The position numbers were made by a program, and so were the translations under genes. DNA of 64,000 nucleotides, from NCBI RefSeq assembly GCF_958979055.1, contig NC_084888.1, positions 33,198,804 to 33,262,803 of the forward strand. The letters are read 5' to 3'. This stretch comes from Alnus glutinosa (Eukaryota; Streptophyta; Magnoliopsida; Fagales; Betulaceae). The notes beneath the pieces are model-generated. The model was not told the DNA's origin. It ran no database searches and was given only the letters and a program-made list of their open reading frames with translations. Positions 32,731-45,052 of this stretch are shown here, piece by piece (position 1 is the first letter of the stretch; each line of letters opens with the position of its first letter).

Positions 32731-35700
32731 TCAGTGAGCCAGCCCCGAAGGCCCATCAATGCCATCATCATGGTCCTCAACATGTTGGTACTTGAACATC
32801 TTGGCACAACCTAAAAAGTACCCAAAATTCAAAGCTCCTATCACTACCACCACCCAAAGCACATTATCCACTCTCCCATCGTTGATATTGTCTGGCAACC
32901 ATCCCGTCGTTCTATCTATCAAATCAGTGATCGCTGTGCTTAGATAAAGCCCAATTCCGATCAACAACGACACTATCGCCGTGGACGTGCTTTTTAGCGA
33001 CTTTGGAAACTCTTGATAATACAGTGCAACTGTTCCTGGAAAATGGAATCCCTCACCAATGCCCACAACGGCTAGCGGCAGCACGAGCCACAAAGCTGAC
33101 ATGGGCACAACCAAGCCGCTCGGCTGACCCATGAGTTGATGGGTTCGGACCACGTGGAGTCGTCTAGTTTCGATTAGGGCGGACCCCACCATGCCAAGGA
33201 TGTTGATGAAGTGGCCAATTCCGATACGCTGGAGGGGTGTCAAATGTTTGCGGGTCAGATTTTGCCATGTATGGAGGAGGAAATTGTCGATGGTGAAGAT
33301 TGAGATGGTTGTAGCTAAGAGGTTGAATACTAGGAAGGAGGAAGCTGGGATTTTGAAGTGGGGGCCGAGGTGGCGGTCCATTGTTAGGGCTTGGAGGATT
33401 GTGAGGCTGTTGAAAATACCTATTGTAGTGCTCAAGCAAATGCCAGTAGACCATATTGGAAGGATTCTGATTAGTTTTTTGAGGTCTTCCACTTCTTCCA
33501 CGGCACATAGCCTCCATGATCTTGCATACGAGCCGTCTAGTTGCCGGTCACCTTCAGTTTTCAGTGCTGCATGATTCAAGAATCTGCATGGAAAGTGGAG
33601 CAAGCACTTAAGAAATACCATTTAAAACACATCACTGATATAAAATGAGCGTGAAAAGTAGCATTACTCTTATTCTATTAATTGAAGTTGAGCATACAAA
33701 ATTGAAGAATCTTGGCCATTTAAATTGACAACCCAGTCCCATCTTTTTAATTTTATTTATTTTTGGATGAATAAGCTTCATATTTAAACCAACAAACGAA
33801 AAAACACCAAAGATTTAACTAGTACGTACTCATATCTACGCAAACAGCAAACAAACTACCTATTACTTACAATTCATCTCAAAATTTCACAATAACAAAA
33901 TCAACTCATATTTTTAGGGCACATAAATCATGTGCAATGAAAGACGATTTTATGGCACATATATATGTGCTAGGAAACGTGCAAGAAATTAAATTTGCTG
34001 GCACATAAATCATGTGCCATGAAACACAGTTTGCTAACAATATTTCTGTGCGAAAATTATGTTGCCTGGCACATATATGTGCAAGAAAACTAATTTTAAT
34101 GACACATAAGTTATATGTCAGGAAATTTTCCTATCATATAAGTTGTGTCAAGAAACAAACTTTCTCAACTACAATGCTAAGACGTTAGAAATAGGTGAGG
34201 AATTAAAGATTAGAAATGGTTTCTTGACATTTAATACCTACTTCTTGACACATAATAAATGCCAAGATCGAGAGGCATTTTTTTTTTTGTAGTGCACAAG
34301 TCACTAGCCATTGCTTCAATATATATATATATATATATAGTAAACCAAGACGCACAATATATAGTATATTTAGAAATATATAATTATAGTGCAAATAATT
34401 TATAAGTAACATTATATATATATATCCATCGCGGGGCCATGATGATGAGTGTGGCCTCGGTATTTATGACATATTGGACAGTATTTAGTTTGAAGCAACC
34501 CCTCCCTACAATATAAAAATAAAAAAAAAAATAAAAAAATAAAACAAATTAGTATGAAGCAGAAGATCGATCAATTATATATAAAAGGATCCGGTCCTCT
34601 CCATTTCACTCAATCAAGATATAATATTAGCAATTAATATTTAATATCATCCTGTGAACAACTATTAATTATAAAAGGATCAAGGTTCTTTTCATTTCTT
34701 GATTCATATTAGATTTTACAGATATAATACATGTATATATTAGCCCATCATTTATATTTTTTTAATGGCATGACACAATATACGTACACTAGCTTATTAA
34801 TTTTCTCATTTGACCACCGGAAAATCTTGGAGATTATAATATCTTATCATGCATCGAGAGAAAGGTTTTGAGCCTGTTTGATTAAGTTTTCCAAAAATAT
34901 TCTGTATTTATTTTTTGAGAAATATTCTGTATATATATATATATCTGTGTGTGTATCATGTTCAAGTACTCATCATGTCCAAACATAATAATTTTTACGT
35001 ACATTGCATTGATCCTTAGTTTTTTGCACTCAATTATTGTATAAATGAATAAGTGCAAATCAAAAACAGTGATTTAGTTAAATTAATTACCAAAAACAAA
35101 CATATGGATATTTATCAATTTGCCGTCACAATTCAAATAAGAAATATGAGAAAATCTCTATGGAACTCCATGCCAAAAAACAAGTAGGCGAGCCGCTTGA
35201 GACCTGCTCGAATATGTAAATCCCATAAGAAATCTCTGATCTCATATATATATATATATATATATACTACACAGATTGTTAGCAATTTGAATAACAAAAT
35301 TTTTAAAGATATTATTATAACTCATACCTGAAACTTTTAGTTGGCGAACGGTCTTCCATTTTTAACATCCCGGTGGTGCCAAAATAATAATCATGGCTTC
35401 CAGAAGCTGTCAAAATTTTCCTCTTCTTAATTGCTGCAACCATGACACGAGCTATGCTCGTGAAAGGGCTTCCCTTTGGCTTAACTCGGAGAAAGAATTG
35501 CTTCCCCAATACAAGCACGGCTAAGCCGATGGCATTTGCAATGGCACATATTCCAAACCCTAACCCCCAGCCTACGTTGTCTTGAACATATATGATGGCG
35601 GTGAAGCTGACGACATTAGCAATGTACAAGGTGAAGTAATACCAGCTAAAGAAAGTGCCCTGGTCTTTGGTTTTGTCAAATTGTTCGGCTCCCATCGTCG

Positions 35701-35920
35701 CAATTGTGAAGCGCGTGCCTCCAAGCCCTAGTGAAGCCAGCGTTAAGTTTATATAGAGGACTGCATATTGAAGATTTGACGGGGTTTCACACGTGAGTGA
35801 GCCAATTGCACATTGTGGTGGCCTCAAGGAATGTATTGTAGCCGTTAGGGTCATCATGATCATACCCTGAATTCCTCACAAAGGAAATATATAGAATGAA
35901 AAGAAATGCTTTTAATTTCA

Positions 35921-36000
<80 letters not shown>

Positions 36001-39000
36001 TAAAGTTCAATTCTAAATTAGTTTTGTTAAATTTTTAGAACAAGTGATGATTTAATTTTGTATTAGAACAAGAAGTCATGAGTTCGAACCTTGACTCCAC
36101 AATCTACTCCATATTTTAGTTAAATATTTCACGTGTTGGACTTCACTTGTTAAGAGGCACTACAAAAAAAAAAAAAAAAAAAGCAAATTCTGGACGGTTT
36201 AAAATTGTCCAAAAATGCAGAAAAACCGTCTGGAATCAATTCCAGACGGTTTAAAACCGTCCAGGAAAATGCGTCGCTAATTATGGTTCGGGACGGTTTG
36301 GGTTAAACCGTCCGCAATTCTAGACGGTTTTGCCCAAAATCGTCCAAAATTTGTCTTCTCTCTTCTTCTTTTTTTTTTCTAAATTTTTTAAATCATAATT
36401 ATAATTATTATTTTAATATAATTATTATTCTTATTTTTATGTCCGGTGGTCAGATCGAGCTTCGTCTACCAGCGTAAATCAGCTCTGGTTCTATCAAAAA
36501 TCCATCAGAGAGACGGGCTTCTTCAATCATTGCCGGTCTCCTTCGGGTTCCACCGGAAATCAACGGTAGATCCGGTCACCGGGATTCAAAAAATCATTCA
36601 CAAATCAAACCCAAGAATCACAATCCAAACCCAAAACAGAGGAAAAATCCTTCACAAATCAAACAATCCTTCACAATCCAAACCCAATACAAACACAAAA
36701 TGTAAATCTAACCTAAGAATTTTACTTACCCAAAAAAAAAAATCAAACATTCATCCGATGGTTTGAAAGAGAATGGTGTCGAGGAGGCCGAAGGGGGGGA
36801 GAGAAAGAGAGAGGAAGAGAGAACCGGCCAGAAATCCATGTATTCCAGCCGGATCTGTCTCTGTATCCCGACTAAGATCTGGCCAGCCGTGGGTTTCAGC
36901 TTGATCCGGCCGGATATCTGACCTTCCTCTTCAGATCCGACCTCAGCAACGTCACCGACTCCGGCCGTGTCCAGATCCTGTTGTCCCGTTCCCATCGCCC
37001 GTCTCAGTCGCTGGTCGGAGAGAGAAGAAGAAGAACGAGAGGGAGAGGGAGAGATGAGGTCGGACTCGAGAGAGAGATTTTTTTTTTAGCCCACACGTGA
37101 GGGGAAGTGTTAGAATATTAATTAAATTATTAAATTCATTCATTCCTATCACTTTAAACTTTTGGAATAAATTATGATTTAACATGATTGATGACAATTC
37201 TTTTGACACAATCTATTAAATTGATTTGTTTAAAATACGTGTAATTTTTACATGAATTTATAATTTGCAAGGATGGGAAAAGTTTTCTCTCAAATTAGAC
37301 TAAAAAAAAAATTCCTTTAATGCAGCTCAAAATATATATGATATTTAGGTGTATTTTTAGATCTCCAGACACATTAATGGCGCCGTTTGGCAAATCATTT
37401 TAATTTTTCTAAGAAAGTCAAACTAAAAATATTTATAATTTTTATATCGATCACATTAATAAATTTTTTATTACTATTTTACCCAAAAAAAAATATATTA
37501 AAAAAATATAACTTTTTTACCTTTTCTTAAAATAAATTCAAAATTTTTTATTCTTTAAATCATATTAAAAACTTCTTATTACTATTCAAACAAAAAATTT
37601 TCTACACAATCGTTTACCAATCTTACCCGTCATGTTAGAATGATGAAGCAGCCCAAATTAAGCACATCTAGCTATATGAAGCAACCATTTGCCATCAATT
37701 TGAAATTGTATTAATTAATCCTAGCACGTTATTTGTTGAAGTCCCATCATTCATTGATCCATTGAAAATGTATACCTGCTAGTGCATGCGTTAATTCATG
37801 AAGTCCCATCCTTACGCAGTACTTTTAAGAGATTTTCGGTAATTAATTCGGCAATAAATTGTTAAGTAATTTATACAGTAATTATGAAGGAGCCTAGCCT
37901 CCATAATTATGAGAAAGTGATGATGGACTTTCAAAAGAGTCTGTAGCGACTATATATTACATGTACAAATACAATAACACCAGTAAGTACTGTATTACTT
38001 TTCGCTTAATAAATTACATAAATATATATATATATATATAGTGTGCGATTATCACGAGGCCATAAAAAGATTTTGTGGTTGAAGCAGCTCAAAAGTGAAT
38101 TTCCATTTCCCACCGACGACTATTAGTTTAATTAAGTAAGTTGAAAACGATTGGTGTAGAATCGTTTAAGAACTTCTGGAATTGGGTAGAAAAGCTCTTT
38201 TGCCGGGATACTCCGCTATCCTCCGCTCTGCAAGCCGTCGATTTTTTGTTACGACTTTTTTTTTTATTTTTTTTGCTTTTACAAGCTTTTAATTTCTGTT
38301 GTAGGGTTTTGGTATATGTGGGAGACTATTTTTCTAGAGCTTTTGTGCTTATTTTAGCTGTACCTACCCTCTTCAACCCCTGCAAAGGAGCTGCCATTTC
38401 CAACGTACTCAGTGCTCGCCTCTCAACTCCTGCAAAGGAGTTGTGTCTCTTGACAGGGTGGATGGCTCCTCCTAGGGTCATGTCCCTGCCCTTCACTATT
38501 TTGGTGTTGCTCTTGCTTTATGTGGATGTATCCTTGGCTTTGTCCAGAGGAATATACGGCCGAGAAATTTTTTATTCCTTTGGAATCAAAAACATACCCA
38601 TTCCCTAATGGTGTTACGAATTTTGGCACTATTTTATCAAGTTTGGGTTTATTAATTGTTGGGTTTCCTATCCCTCTTGGATTATCTTTGTTACCCTGCT
38701 CTTTGATGGATGAATGTTGTACTTACAAAAAAAAAAAAAACATTTGCAAAAGCTATAAACTCTAATAAAATGTAGGGAAAGACTTAATTTACCTTTCATA
38801 AAACAGATCTGAGTGATAGAGGGAGTAGATCTGCTCCCTCATCTTCTCTCTTTTTCCTTTCTACTCCCCACTCCTACTCTCTCACTCCCATTCAGATGGT
38901 TTTTTCTTTTATTTGTAGGTGTTCTCCGACTAAATTAGCAATTTTGGCATCTCTGCTATGCATTCGTCCATCTACTTCCGTGTTGTGTTGTGGTCGTTGC

Positions 39001-39923
39001 TGTTGTTTGATAGTTTTGTGTTTTTGCTTTGAATAAGAGTTTTATTTTCTTTAGACCTGCCCTCATGGGCGATCTATAGGATGAAGGTTAGTCAAGTATG
39101 AAATGTTATCTCTCACGGCCTGTATATTTTAATGTGAGTGGTTATCTCTCACGGACAATTTAAATAAATTTTTTTAGGATATTTGGTTACCCTTGTCTTA
39201 GGCCTAGTCTGTTCGAATCAAATATGCTCTTTAACTATTTTTATACATAGATTAGTGAAAGATGAAAGTCATAGATAACACTTTATTGTAAGAATTTTGT
39301 TTATATCTATGACTATGTAGTCTCATAAAGAGCATTCCTATTAGCCTCACCAAAATAGTTTTTTAGCTATTTTGGTAAGCCAATTTGATGAAAATCCTGA
39401 AAAACCACTCCCAACAACCTCACTATTTTAATCAAAAAAATTTGATGACTGAAATTATTAACCAAATTAGATGAGGCATTTTCACTCAACAACTCACTCA
39501 CCAAATTTTGTTTCACCTTTCTCTCTCACATGATTAGCACACTTTTTTTTCCTTTTTTCTCTCAGTTTCTTCTCCCATCTCCCATCTCTCAAACGGTAAT
39601 GTCCTTATTTCATGGATATGAATGATTTTTTGTAAAAATATTATATAGAGAAAAAATAAATAAATATGAAAAAATTATTATTTAAATGGAATAGTGAATA
39701 TTGACTAGTTAAAATGGTGAAGCTGCTGGGGGAGTTTTAATAAAGTGGCTCACCAGAATAGAAAAAAATGATTTTTAGTTATTTTGGTGAGTAAAATTTG
39801 ATGAGGCTACTAGGAATGCTCTAACATGTGGCTATGATTTTGCAGAGTTTTATACTTTGTAATGTAAGAACTTTATGCTCGCGATCATTGATTAATAAAA
39901 TCCTCGTATCTTTCGTTTAAAAA

Positions 39924-39983
<60 letters not shown>

Positions 39984-40476
39984 GTGAGTTGAAAACATTA
40001 CTGCAAAGAAAAAAGAAAAAGATTATTACCAGTAAGGAAACAAAGGCAAAGGTGGAAACAACAGGGAAGGAGCCGAAGAAAGAGTCGGCACTGATTGCAC
40101 CGGCGATAGGAAAGAGACTGCTGCAAGCGAGTACAACGTTGTATATTTTTGTAGCAGCTATGCTTTTCACGTTAAACTCTGTCATTAGAAATACTATCAG
40201 ATTCGCCGACCACCCACCGGCTGCTATGGACAGACCCAACACGCTTCCTGCTCAAAACAGTGCGTTCACACACGTTGCTATTTAGAGTTAGACCAACCCA
40301 AAATGAAGGAGAAAGAGCTTAAGTTACAGCACCGAGAGAGAGAGAGAGGGAGAGAAACCTGTAATGAAGGGGAAGGTAATCCACCCTCCTCGTTTAGATT
40401 CCTTAGATGCATGTGGACCTTCTTCTCTGGGTGTAGTCTGCATAGAAAGCTTCCCTTCAACGTGCTGCATTTCCAT
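32731..40476 (-). CDS. NRT1/PTR family transporter, NPF2.7/NAXT-like, copy C (intact)
   Basis: Exons 40476-40359, 40247-40030, 35866-35328 and 33583-32731 give 576 codons including the stop (575 aa). Exon sizes equal those of copy B except the last, which has 9 extra bases adding three residues near the C-terminus (DDGIDGPSGLAH against DDGPSGLAH). The protein is very close to copy B throughout and also lacks the E-x-x-E-R/K motif (GSVLGLSIAAGG). Intron 2 has grown to 4163 nt (1064 in B) and intron 3 to 1744 nt (973 in B) through insertions: a CACTA piece, a retroposed segment with a nested MITE, and another CACTA piece. Function as for copy B; whether so large an intron 2 is spliced well is open. 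Confidence 0.88.
33915..34294. mobile_element. truncated CACTA-type element in NPF-C intron 3
   Basis: The right end reads 'tttttttttttgtagtg', the reverse of CACTACAAAAA. The interior carries several palindromic copies of GGCACATAWATSATGTGCC (about 33919, 33956, 34001, 34069), like the subterminal repeats of CACTA transposons. The left CACTA end is missing. Confidence 0.55.
35922..35998. repeat. (TA)n(GA)n microsatellite
   Basis: A TA run to 35962 followed by a GA run, in intron 2 of copy C. Confidence 0.9.
36158..37087. mobile_element. one-ended CACTA element with cargo in NPF-C intron 2
   Basis: It opens CACTACAAAAAAAA and is followed at 36190-36350 by four imperfect palindromes built on GGACGGTTT...AAACCGTCC. 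Then comes a more GC-rich stretch (36440-37060) with short open frames. The expected GTAGTG right end is absent; sequence homologous to copy B resumes at 'agcccacacgtgagg'. So the right end was lost, or the element ended abnormally. Confidence 0.6.
38149..39986 (+). mobile_element. poly(A)-tailed retroposed insertion in NPF-C intron 2
   Basis: The insert lies between AGTTGAAAAC at 38139-38148 and 39987-39996 and ends in about 40 A (39941-39981) after 'gattaataaaatcctcg'. Copy B shows the unbroken site (aagttgaaaacattac, about 30147). The tail and duplication point to LINE-type target-primed insertion. An open frame of about 150 codons near 38150-38608 has no family I recognise. An A run at 38725-38740 may mark a second tail. 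Confidence 0.65.
39329..39822. mobile_element. MITE nested in the retroposed insertion
   Basis: Perfect 10-bp ends AGAGCATTCC / GGAATGCTCT, continuing as 'tattagcctcaccaaaat' and, reversed, 'tagtagcctcatcaaatt'. The flanks share only AA or TAA, so the superfamily (perhaps PIF/Harbinger) is uncertain. Confidence 0.6.
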
Positions 40477-40595
40477 GGCTTCCACACTCTCTCTCTCTCT
40501 CCTCTCTCTCAGACACCCACATATAAACCCAAACACACACTCCTGCGTACACCCATACACACTCGCATTATTTATGATCGCGCACATTTTAAGAA

Positions 40596-40778
40596 GAATA
40601 ATGATTCACCGCCACCTAAAGATACAACTTTTCACCATTTTGTCTATGTGACAAGGTGGTTCCCCACTACTTTTTAATTTTTTTTATTTTTTAAAAATAA
40701 ATTAAGGTGAGGGACCACCTTACCACATGGACAAGATGGTGAAAAGTTGTATATTTAGGTGGTAGTGAATCATTACTC
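40596..40778. mobile_element. Mutator-type MITE, 183 bp, upstream of NPF-C
   Basis: Inverted ends GAATAATGATTCACC / reversed GAGTAATGATTCACT, with the 9-bp duplication TTTTAAGAA at 40587-40595 and 40779-40787. Unit B has the empty site (cattttaagaaacag, about 30822). It lies 120 bases before the start codon of copy C, in its promoter. Confidence 0.85.
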
Positions 40779-40796
40779 TTTTAAGAAACAGAAAAG

Positions 40797-40833
<37 letters not shown>

Positions 40834-40837
<4 letters not shown>

Positions 40838-41964
40838 AATTATAAAAAAGTTTCCAAACTATCGGCCCTTTTTAAAGTAGTCTCTGAACAATCAAGTGGA
40901 CTAATTAGTCTAATTTGATCCCTAAACTACTAAAAAATACCAAAAAGTCTATTTTGTCGAAATATTTCTATAATATCCTTGCCCATGTCATATATTTAAT
41001 TAAAACATAATAAAAATTAAAACAATTTCAAAATGAAAGAAATATTAAAAAAAAAAAAAACTAATACATATATATATATATATATAGGAGCCACCCCTTT
41101 AGGCCAAATTTTGGCAAATGGGGGTGGCCGGCTACTCCCATTTTTGCCAATAGAGGTTGCTGGCCACCCCCGGCCCTGAAGCCAAACCAGGCAGAAAATC
41201 TCAATCAGGAAGACTCTAGAGACAATTTGTTCGGCGATATTGACAAGGCCATTACCTTGCAGCCAAGGAGTTCTTGAAGAAGGGGCTTCTGAAGTCGAAC
41301 CCCAAGAAGGAAGAGACCGAGCAGGTTGAGGGAATCGAAGAGTTGGAGCCAGAGGAGGTTGTGAATTATATTTGGAGGAAATTCGGTGAGCTTCAGAACT
41401 TAGAGTGGTTTCGAAGGACTCGGACGAAGATGGGTAGGCGAAGTTGAGAGACAAGGTTACTAAATTCGGTAATGGAAATCGTGGGTCGTCTTTAAATTCC
41501 TTGTTTCATATGGATTTGGAGGTTGATTCGTTCAAGAAGATGGATTCGATCTCGGGCCAGAGACCGGAGATAGCTTAGTACAAGTCCAGCGTGCTGAACA
41601 TTTTCTTTGGGGATTTCTTGCACGTCGTCGTTAAGATCCACACGTCGAACCTGAAACTCCTCCTTAATTTGCCATTTGGGGGTGGCCAGCCAAAATTTGG
41701 CCCAAAAGGAGCCACCCCTTCATATTTTTTATTTTTTAGTTTTTAGATTTTTTTTAATATTTTTAATATTTCTTTGATTTTTAAATTTTTATTATTTTTT
41801 AATTGAATATATAACACGTATCAAGAGTATCATAGGAATATTTTAACAAAATAAGCATTTTTGGCACTCTTTGGTGTTTGAGAGGTCAAATTAGTACACT
41901 TCATAGTTCAGAAAGCTACATTAAAATCGACGGGTAGTTTGTGAGGCTTTTTTATAATTATTCC
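40834..41964. mobile_element. Mutator-like element with captured coding sequence
   Basis: Long inverted ends (about 240 bp), starting GGATAATTATAAAAAAG and, reversed, GGAATAATTATAAAAAAG, inserted beside an A run. Nested inside is a second inverted repeat, 'ggagccacccctttaggcc' near 41088 and its reverse near 41705. The centre (41190-41660) is GC-rich and has a plus-strand frame, KEFLKKGLLKSNPKKEETEQ and EEVVNYIWRKFGELQNLEWF, that stops at 41447. It looks like host coding sequence, but I cannot name the gene. Confidence 0.65.
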
Positions 41965-42269
41965 AAAAAATAAGAAATAGAAAAGGAAGTACATATATCA
42001 TCATGTCACTAGCTAAGAAAGGGATGGACAAAAGTTTTGACACGACAAAAACGCCCATGAACAATAGACATGTTAGACATCCATCATCTAATCATTTCTT
42101 ACTCAATTTTCATATAATTAAGTTTTAAATTTACCATTAGGGTCTTCCATTAAATTTGAAAAAAAAAAAAAAGATTTTCTTCAAACTAGGTTGAAGGAAT
42201 TCCTTCAATTTATAAAAATGACATGTGTCCTTTTGCATTTGACAAGCACGCGATCGCACACGGCCCCGC

Positions 42270-42291
42270 GCGCGCACATACACACACACAT

Positions 42292-42328
<37 letters not shown>
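42270..42328. repeat. (CA)n(TA)n microsatellite
   Basis: Alternating CA and TA units, following a short CG-rich patch at 42248-42275. Confidence 0.85.
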
Positions 42329-42769
42329 ACTAGAAGGAAAAAGTTGGAAGAGTACATGCTTTTTTAATAAAATTTCTTTCAACTTTATCCTTACAATAAA
42401 AAATAAAAAAAAAAATAAATAATAATAATAAAAGCATGTCATTCTCACGTGCAAAAAGACATATAACATTTTTATAGATTAAATTAGAGAAAGTTCCTCC
42501 AACCTAATTTTAAAGGAAAACTATGCCCATTTGTTTTATCTGTTGTTTTTTTATGTTGTTTGGGATTTTGTTTTCCTTCGTGGAAAACTTATGTATTGGA
42601 AATTGTATTGAGTTATTTCTTCTCTGCAGTCCTTTTTTTAGATTCTAACAGCATTTTTACTATTGCTACCATCTTTTTAATAGTTGTTACAGGTCTCAAG
42701 TGGGGATGCAGTTAAGCTTATTCTCGTCTGTTTTTCTTTCACTTTTGAAAAAAGAAAAAAAAAAACCCC

Positions 42770-43570
42770 CGAGGAAGCTAGTGCGCGCCCTCACTAACAG
42801 CCATGATTTCCCATATTAAATTAATAAATTCCACCAGTTCCACAGCCTGCACCTACTGCTTGACCTTCTTTTCCAATTTTATTTTATTTTTTTTAAGCGA
42901 AGAAAACAGTAATTGAAATAGAAGATGCGAGGATTAAGTAAAGTGGTGAGTCCTATTTTTCATGGACAAAATGCTGGTCGGATTGGAGGCAATGAAATGC
43001 ACGTGGGGATCATATTCATGGGCCCTTTCTCAATTATCTGTTTTTTAAAAAAAAAAAAAAAAATTCTCACTTATCTGTTTGTGTAATTAACATATAATGG
43101 AGTTGGACGTCATTCCCACTCTCGATCTGTCTCCTCTTCGTGGCTCGATCGGTTTGGACTTCAAATGAAGTCTATGACACCAAAAATGGCTCCCCTAATC
43201 TATTACTGAGATTTATTTCATTTTTCCTACCTATGACTTGTGGTAACATATAAACTATTAGGTTTGTAAAATATATAATATTGATCATAAAATAAATCAT
43301 CTCCATTCTTATCTGGCTTGAATAACGGTACTGAGCTAGAGCATACTTTTGGCATGTTACAATACTACAAAAAAAAACCAAAAAAAATGTCGATAAATAT
43401 TTCACATTTCCAACACTTATAGTTTCCGACACAAACTAATTAGGTGATTTACCTACGGCCTTTGAAAGAGACGGAAATTAACATTTATATCAGCCTTTGT
43501 TTTGGTTGTAGAAAAAATATACACCGATCAAAGCCATAGTTTTAGTAGTGGTAGGATGTTTGGAAATCTT
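42770..43570. repeat. NPF upstream region, unit C copy
   Basis: Right end of the duplicated block; homology with 31590-32570 ends near 43570, where the local duplication stops. Confidence 0.6.
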
Positions 43571-44502
43571 AGAGCAAGGTTTATTAAAGTTCCAACCCAC
43601 AAAAAAAAAAAAAAAAAATAAAAAAAAAAAAAATAAGGTAAGTGCAGACCCTTAGCTTTATGTATAAAACTAGCCCACGATCTCACAAACGTATAAGCTC
43701 CACTCATTCGAATCTTTTCATCATTCACTCTCATACAGTCAAAGATAATCATCTTGTTTTGTTTTTGTTGCGATTGGATGTTGTATTTGAGTGCTGTTAG
43801 GAGTTTCTAAGCTTCTACACGACACTTCTCAAATGATCATTCACTAAAATGTGATTATCGCATTTGCATTTACAAACTGATGTTAATCACTAACATGAAG
43901 ATTGTCAAGTGAATTTGCTAGAAGGTTATAAGAAAAGCTTTAATGTTGTAGATGTTGCCAAGCAGGTGATTGCAAGTAATAAAATAAATGACTGCCATGT
44001 GGCTATCCACGGAAGAGAAACCCAGTGCAATTCCTGTAATTTTAGAATTTGAGAAGCGTATTCGTCCGAGTCCAAATCCCTAGCAAAGTTAAGAAAGCTC
44101 CTATGGACAGATAAACCCCATAAAAACTCTCTCGCATTTACTGCCGATTCCTCCATTCTAAAAGAGATTTATGTTGGACTTTGACGCCACCGAAACATGC
44201 CAACACTCCATCCGAGCTCCAAAAAAAGGGCACATTGGAAAGGAAAAATTAGAATTGCATGGACAAGAACTAAATGAAGAGGGCACAATTTTCTTTTAAA
44301 TCCCAATATAAAACTATTTACATATGATTCAAAAGAATATTATTATAATAAATTAAACAGTTTATTTACAAAATACAAAATGGACTGGTGTGAAACGCTT
44401 CGAAGTAACAAAAAAGTTAAAAAGAGTTAATTGTACAACAACTCGAACATCCAGTCAGAACAAAGCATTAGTTCTGGCTTAATGCACCACCGGAAATTAG
44501 TG
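43571..44502. other. gene-free stretch at the duplication border and RRG-like 3' flank
   Basis: A-rich near 43598-43635. A minus-strand frame at 44156-43926 begins EESAVNAREFLWGLSVHRSF and looks faintly coding, but has no recognisable family. Confidence 0.4.
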
Positions 44503-45017
44503 CTAAAGCTTAATTGCTGACCTATGGACAATGTCATAGACAGATAAAAGTATTTCAGCACCTATCAGCGCAATGATGAGCCATTCCAGAAAATCTGATT
44601 TCCTATTTTGAAGAATTTCCTGAAGAAACCGGATATTGTGCTGCAAATAGAAAACAAGGCGTTGCCACAATATGCAAAATTAGTTTTTTATTTTTATTTT
44701 TTTTTAATTTTATTTTAAAAACTAAATATAACCTTGGATGAGAGAAAAATTTCACCTCCACAAACTTCAACTTAAAATCAAGACTTGCAAATCTCTGAGT
44801 CAATTCAAATTCATCTCTGAGATATTCCCATATCTGAGCATATTTTGCATCCTTCCACGCAATGTCTGACCTGTTAAAATCAATCCAGTTTTCAATAGTT
44901 GCGCATGCACAGAAAATAAGATGTAAATCTAGAGAGAGAGAGAGAATATAAGATATATATGAAGTATGAGGTCAGGAAGCTATGATGGATCATCGTCGAT
45001 AGAAACCAAGTATGAAT

Positions 45018-45052
<35 letters not shown>

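Noticed and set aside
43926..44156. 76-codon minus-strand frame starting MEESAVNAREFLWGL
   Set aside because: Somewhat coding-like but no family recognised, no promoter or splice context, and it ends in low-complexity residues.
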